Positions 5,842 through 6,388 of a stretch of 6,388 bases of DNA are shown piece after piece; the stretch's first letter is position 1; each line of letters opens with the position of its first letter. A model generated the notes under the pieces. The model was not told where the DNA came from. It was given only the letters and a program-made list of their open reading frames with translations, and ran no database searches. Position numbers and translations under genes: made by a program. Source of the DNA: Frankiales bacterium (GTDB taxonomy: Bacteria; Actinomycetota; Actinomycetes; Mycobacteriales; SCTD01); NCBI GenBank assembly GCA_025464695.1, contig JAODNQ010000039.1, positions 1 to 6,388 on the forward strand. The letters run 5' to 3'.

Positions 5842-6388
5842 CGTCCCCGCCCCCCGCTCTCTCGACCCTGGCCGCCGGGCACCACGTGGACGAGGATCTC
5901 CTCGCCTGGCACGAGCGGACCGTCCGGCTCCAGCCTGCTGACCGTACCGGGGGCGCCGTCCTCGCCGTCGACGACGGGCCGGAAGGTCAGGCCCCGGCGG
6001 GCCAGGGCGTCGCGGACCACGCTGTAGGGGCGGCCGAGGAGCGGCTCCCCGCTCGTGACGACCGCCACGCTGCTGCCCTCCGGGGCTCGCGTGCCGGCGT
6101 CGGGGAGGGTGCGCACGACCCGGCCCTCGGGCACCTCGGCGTCGACCTGGGTGCGCCAGCGGACGCTGAAGCCGGCGTCCAGGAGCAGACGCTGCGCCTC
6201 GACCGCCGAGGACCCGGCCCGGACCTGGGGCACCTCCACGCTCCTGCCGCTCCCCGCGAAGAACGCCCGCGCGGCGACGGCCACCAGCACCACGAGCAGC
6301 AGCGGCAGGGCGAGGCGCAGGGCGCGGGAGTGGGGGCGGTGCAGCAGGGAGCGGACCGGCGGCGCCGCCCGGACGCCGACCAGGGCGC
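5838..6388 (-). CDS. C-terminal part of a membrane protein with two PASTA repeats, probably a second kinase (N-terminus outside window)
   Basis: The frame is open to the window edge (first whole codon 6386-6384) and ends at TGA 5840-5838, giving 182 visible residues. The GTG at 6293 falls inside the membrane helix and is not a credible start, and no other ATG or GTG occurs upstream in frame. A basic cytoplasmic stretch (SLLHRPHSRALR, visible 13-24) leads into a membrane span (about 22-43). Two PASTA-like repeats follow outside: about 50-112 (VEVPQVRAGSSAVEAQRLLLDAG at its start) and 115-170 (LLGRPYSVVRDALARRG), then a short Gly/Arg tail. This arrangement and position directly before pknB suggest the end of a PknA-type kinase, but no kinase domain is visible; a PASTA-only membrane protein is possible. 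A penicillin-binding protein fits less well because the membrane span directly precedes the PASTA region. The 4-nt overlap with pknB implies one operon. Confidence 0.82.
   Translation of the reverse strand, partial: ALVGVRAAPPVRSLLHRPHSRALRLALPLLLVVLVAVAARAFFAGSGRSVEVPQVRAGSSAVEAQRLLLDAGFSVRWRTQVDAEVPEGRVVRTLPDAGTRAPEGSSVAVVTSGEPLLGRPYSVVRDALARRGLTFRPVVDGEDGAPGTVSRLEPDGPLVPGEEILVHVVPGGQGRESGGRGR

Noticed and set aside
5125..6027. 300-codon open frame on the plus strand opposite pknB and its neighbour
   Set aside because: It spans two well-supported minus-strand genes, has shadow-frame composition and no domain.
6291..6293. GTG as a start codon for the PASTA protein upstream of pknB
   Set aside because: It falls within the membrane helix; the frame continues with a basic juxtamembrane stretch to the window edge.

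Overview
The window is very G+C-rich (roughly mid-70s per cent by eye), with almost all codons ending in G or C, frequent GTG starts and tightly packed or overlapping genes. Together with a class E sortase, a DUF881 membrane protein, a PknB-type PASTA kinase and a convergent trpG/pabA gene, this points to the chromosome of a high-G+C actinobacterium. The order matches the conserved origin-proximal cell-wall/division locus known from Mycobacterium tuberculosis: Rv0012 (DUF881), trpG, then pknB and pknA on the opposite strand. The genus cannot be named from the sequence alone.

Layout. Plus strand: the 3' part of a DUF881 gene (1-486); a class E sortase overlapping it by 8 nt (479-1171); a 54-residue single-pass membrane protein starting 1 nt after the sortase stop (1173-1337); a 61-nt gap with a clear Shine-Dalgarno; a long-chain fatty-acyl-CoA ligase of the FadD type with a long disordered tail (1399-3348); and the class I glutamine amidotransferase subunit TrpG/PabA (3359-4003). 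Minus strand, converging on trpG with only 20 nt between stops: pknB (5841-4024) and, upstream of it, the C-terminal end of a membrane protein with two PASTA repeats (6388-5838, cut by the window edge), joined to pknB by a 4-nt overlap.

How the parts fit. The first three genes look like one translationally coupled envelope module: a DUF881 protein, a housekeeping-type sortase that attaches proteins to peptidoglycan, and a tiny membrane protein that may accompany it. The minus-strand pair is the cell-wall sensing kinase module that in actinobacteria regulates growth and division through PASTA binding of peptidoglycan or muropeptides. The acyl-CoA ligase is the odd member: it lies between the sortase module and trpG, a place where the M. 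tuberculosis locus has no such gene. It is bracketed by a 15-bp palindrome upstream and a perfect 9-bp G+C-rich hairpin inside its 3' end. A TANNNT box exactly 7 nt before the trpG start suggests trpG has its own leaderless promoter.

I see no RNA genes, mobile elements, CRISPR arrays or origin sequences, and no gene-free stretch over 300 nt. Nothing here clearly amounts to a wholly new system. The strongest leads are the inserted ligase, the small sortase-linked membrane protein, the tandem PASTA proteins, and the regulatory-looking hairpins around the ligase.
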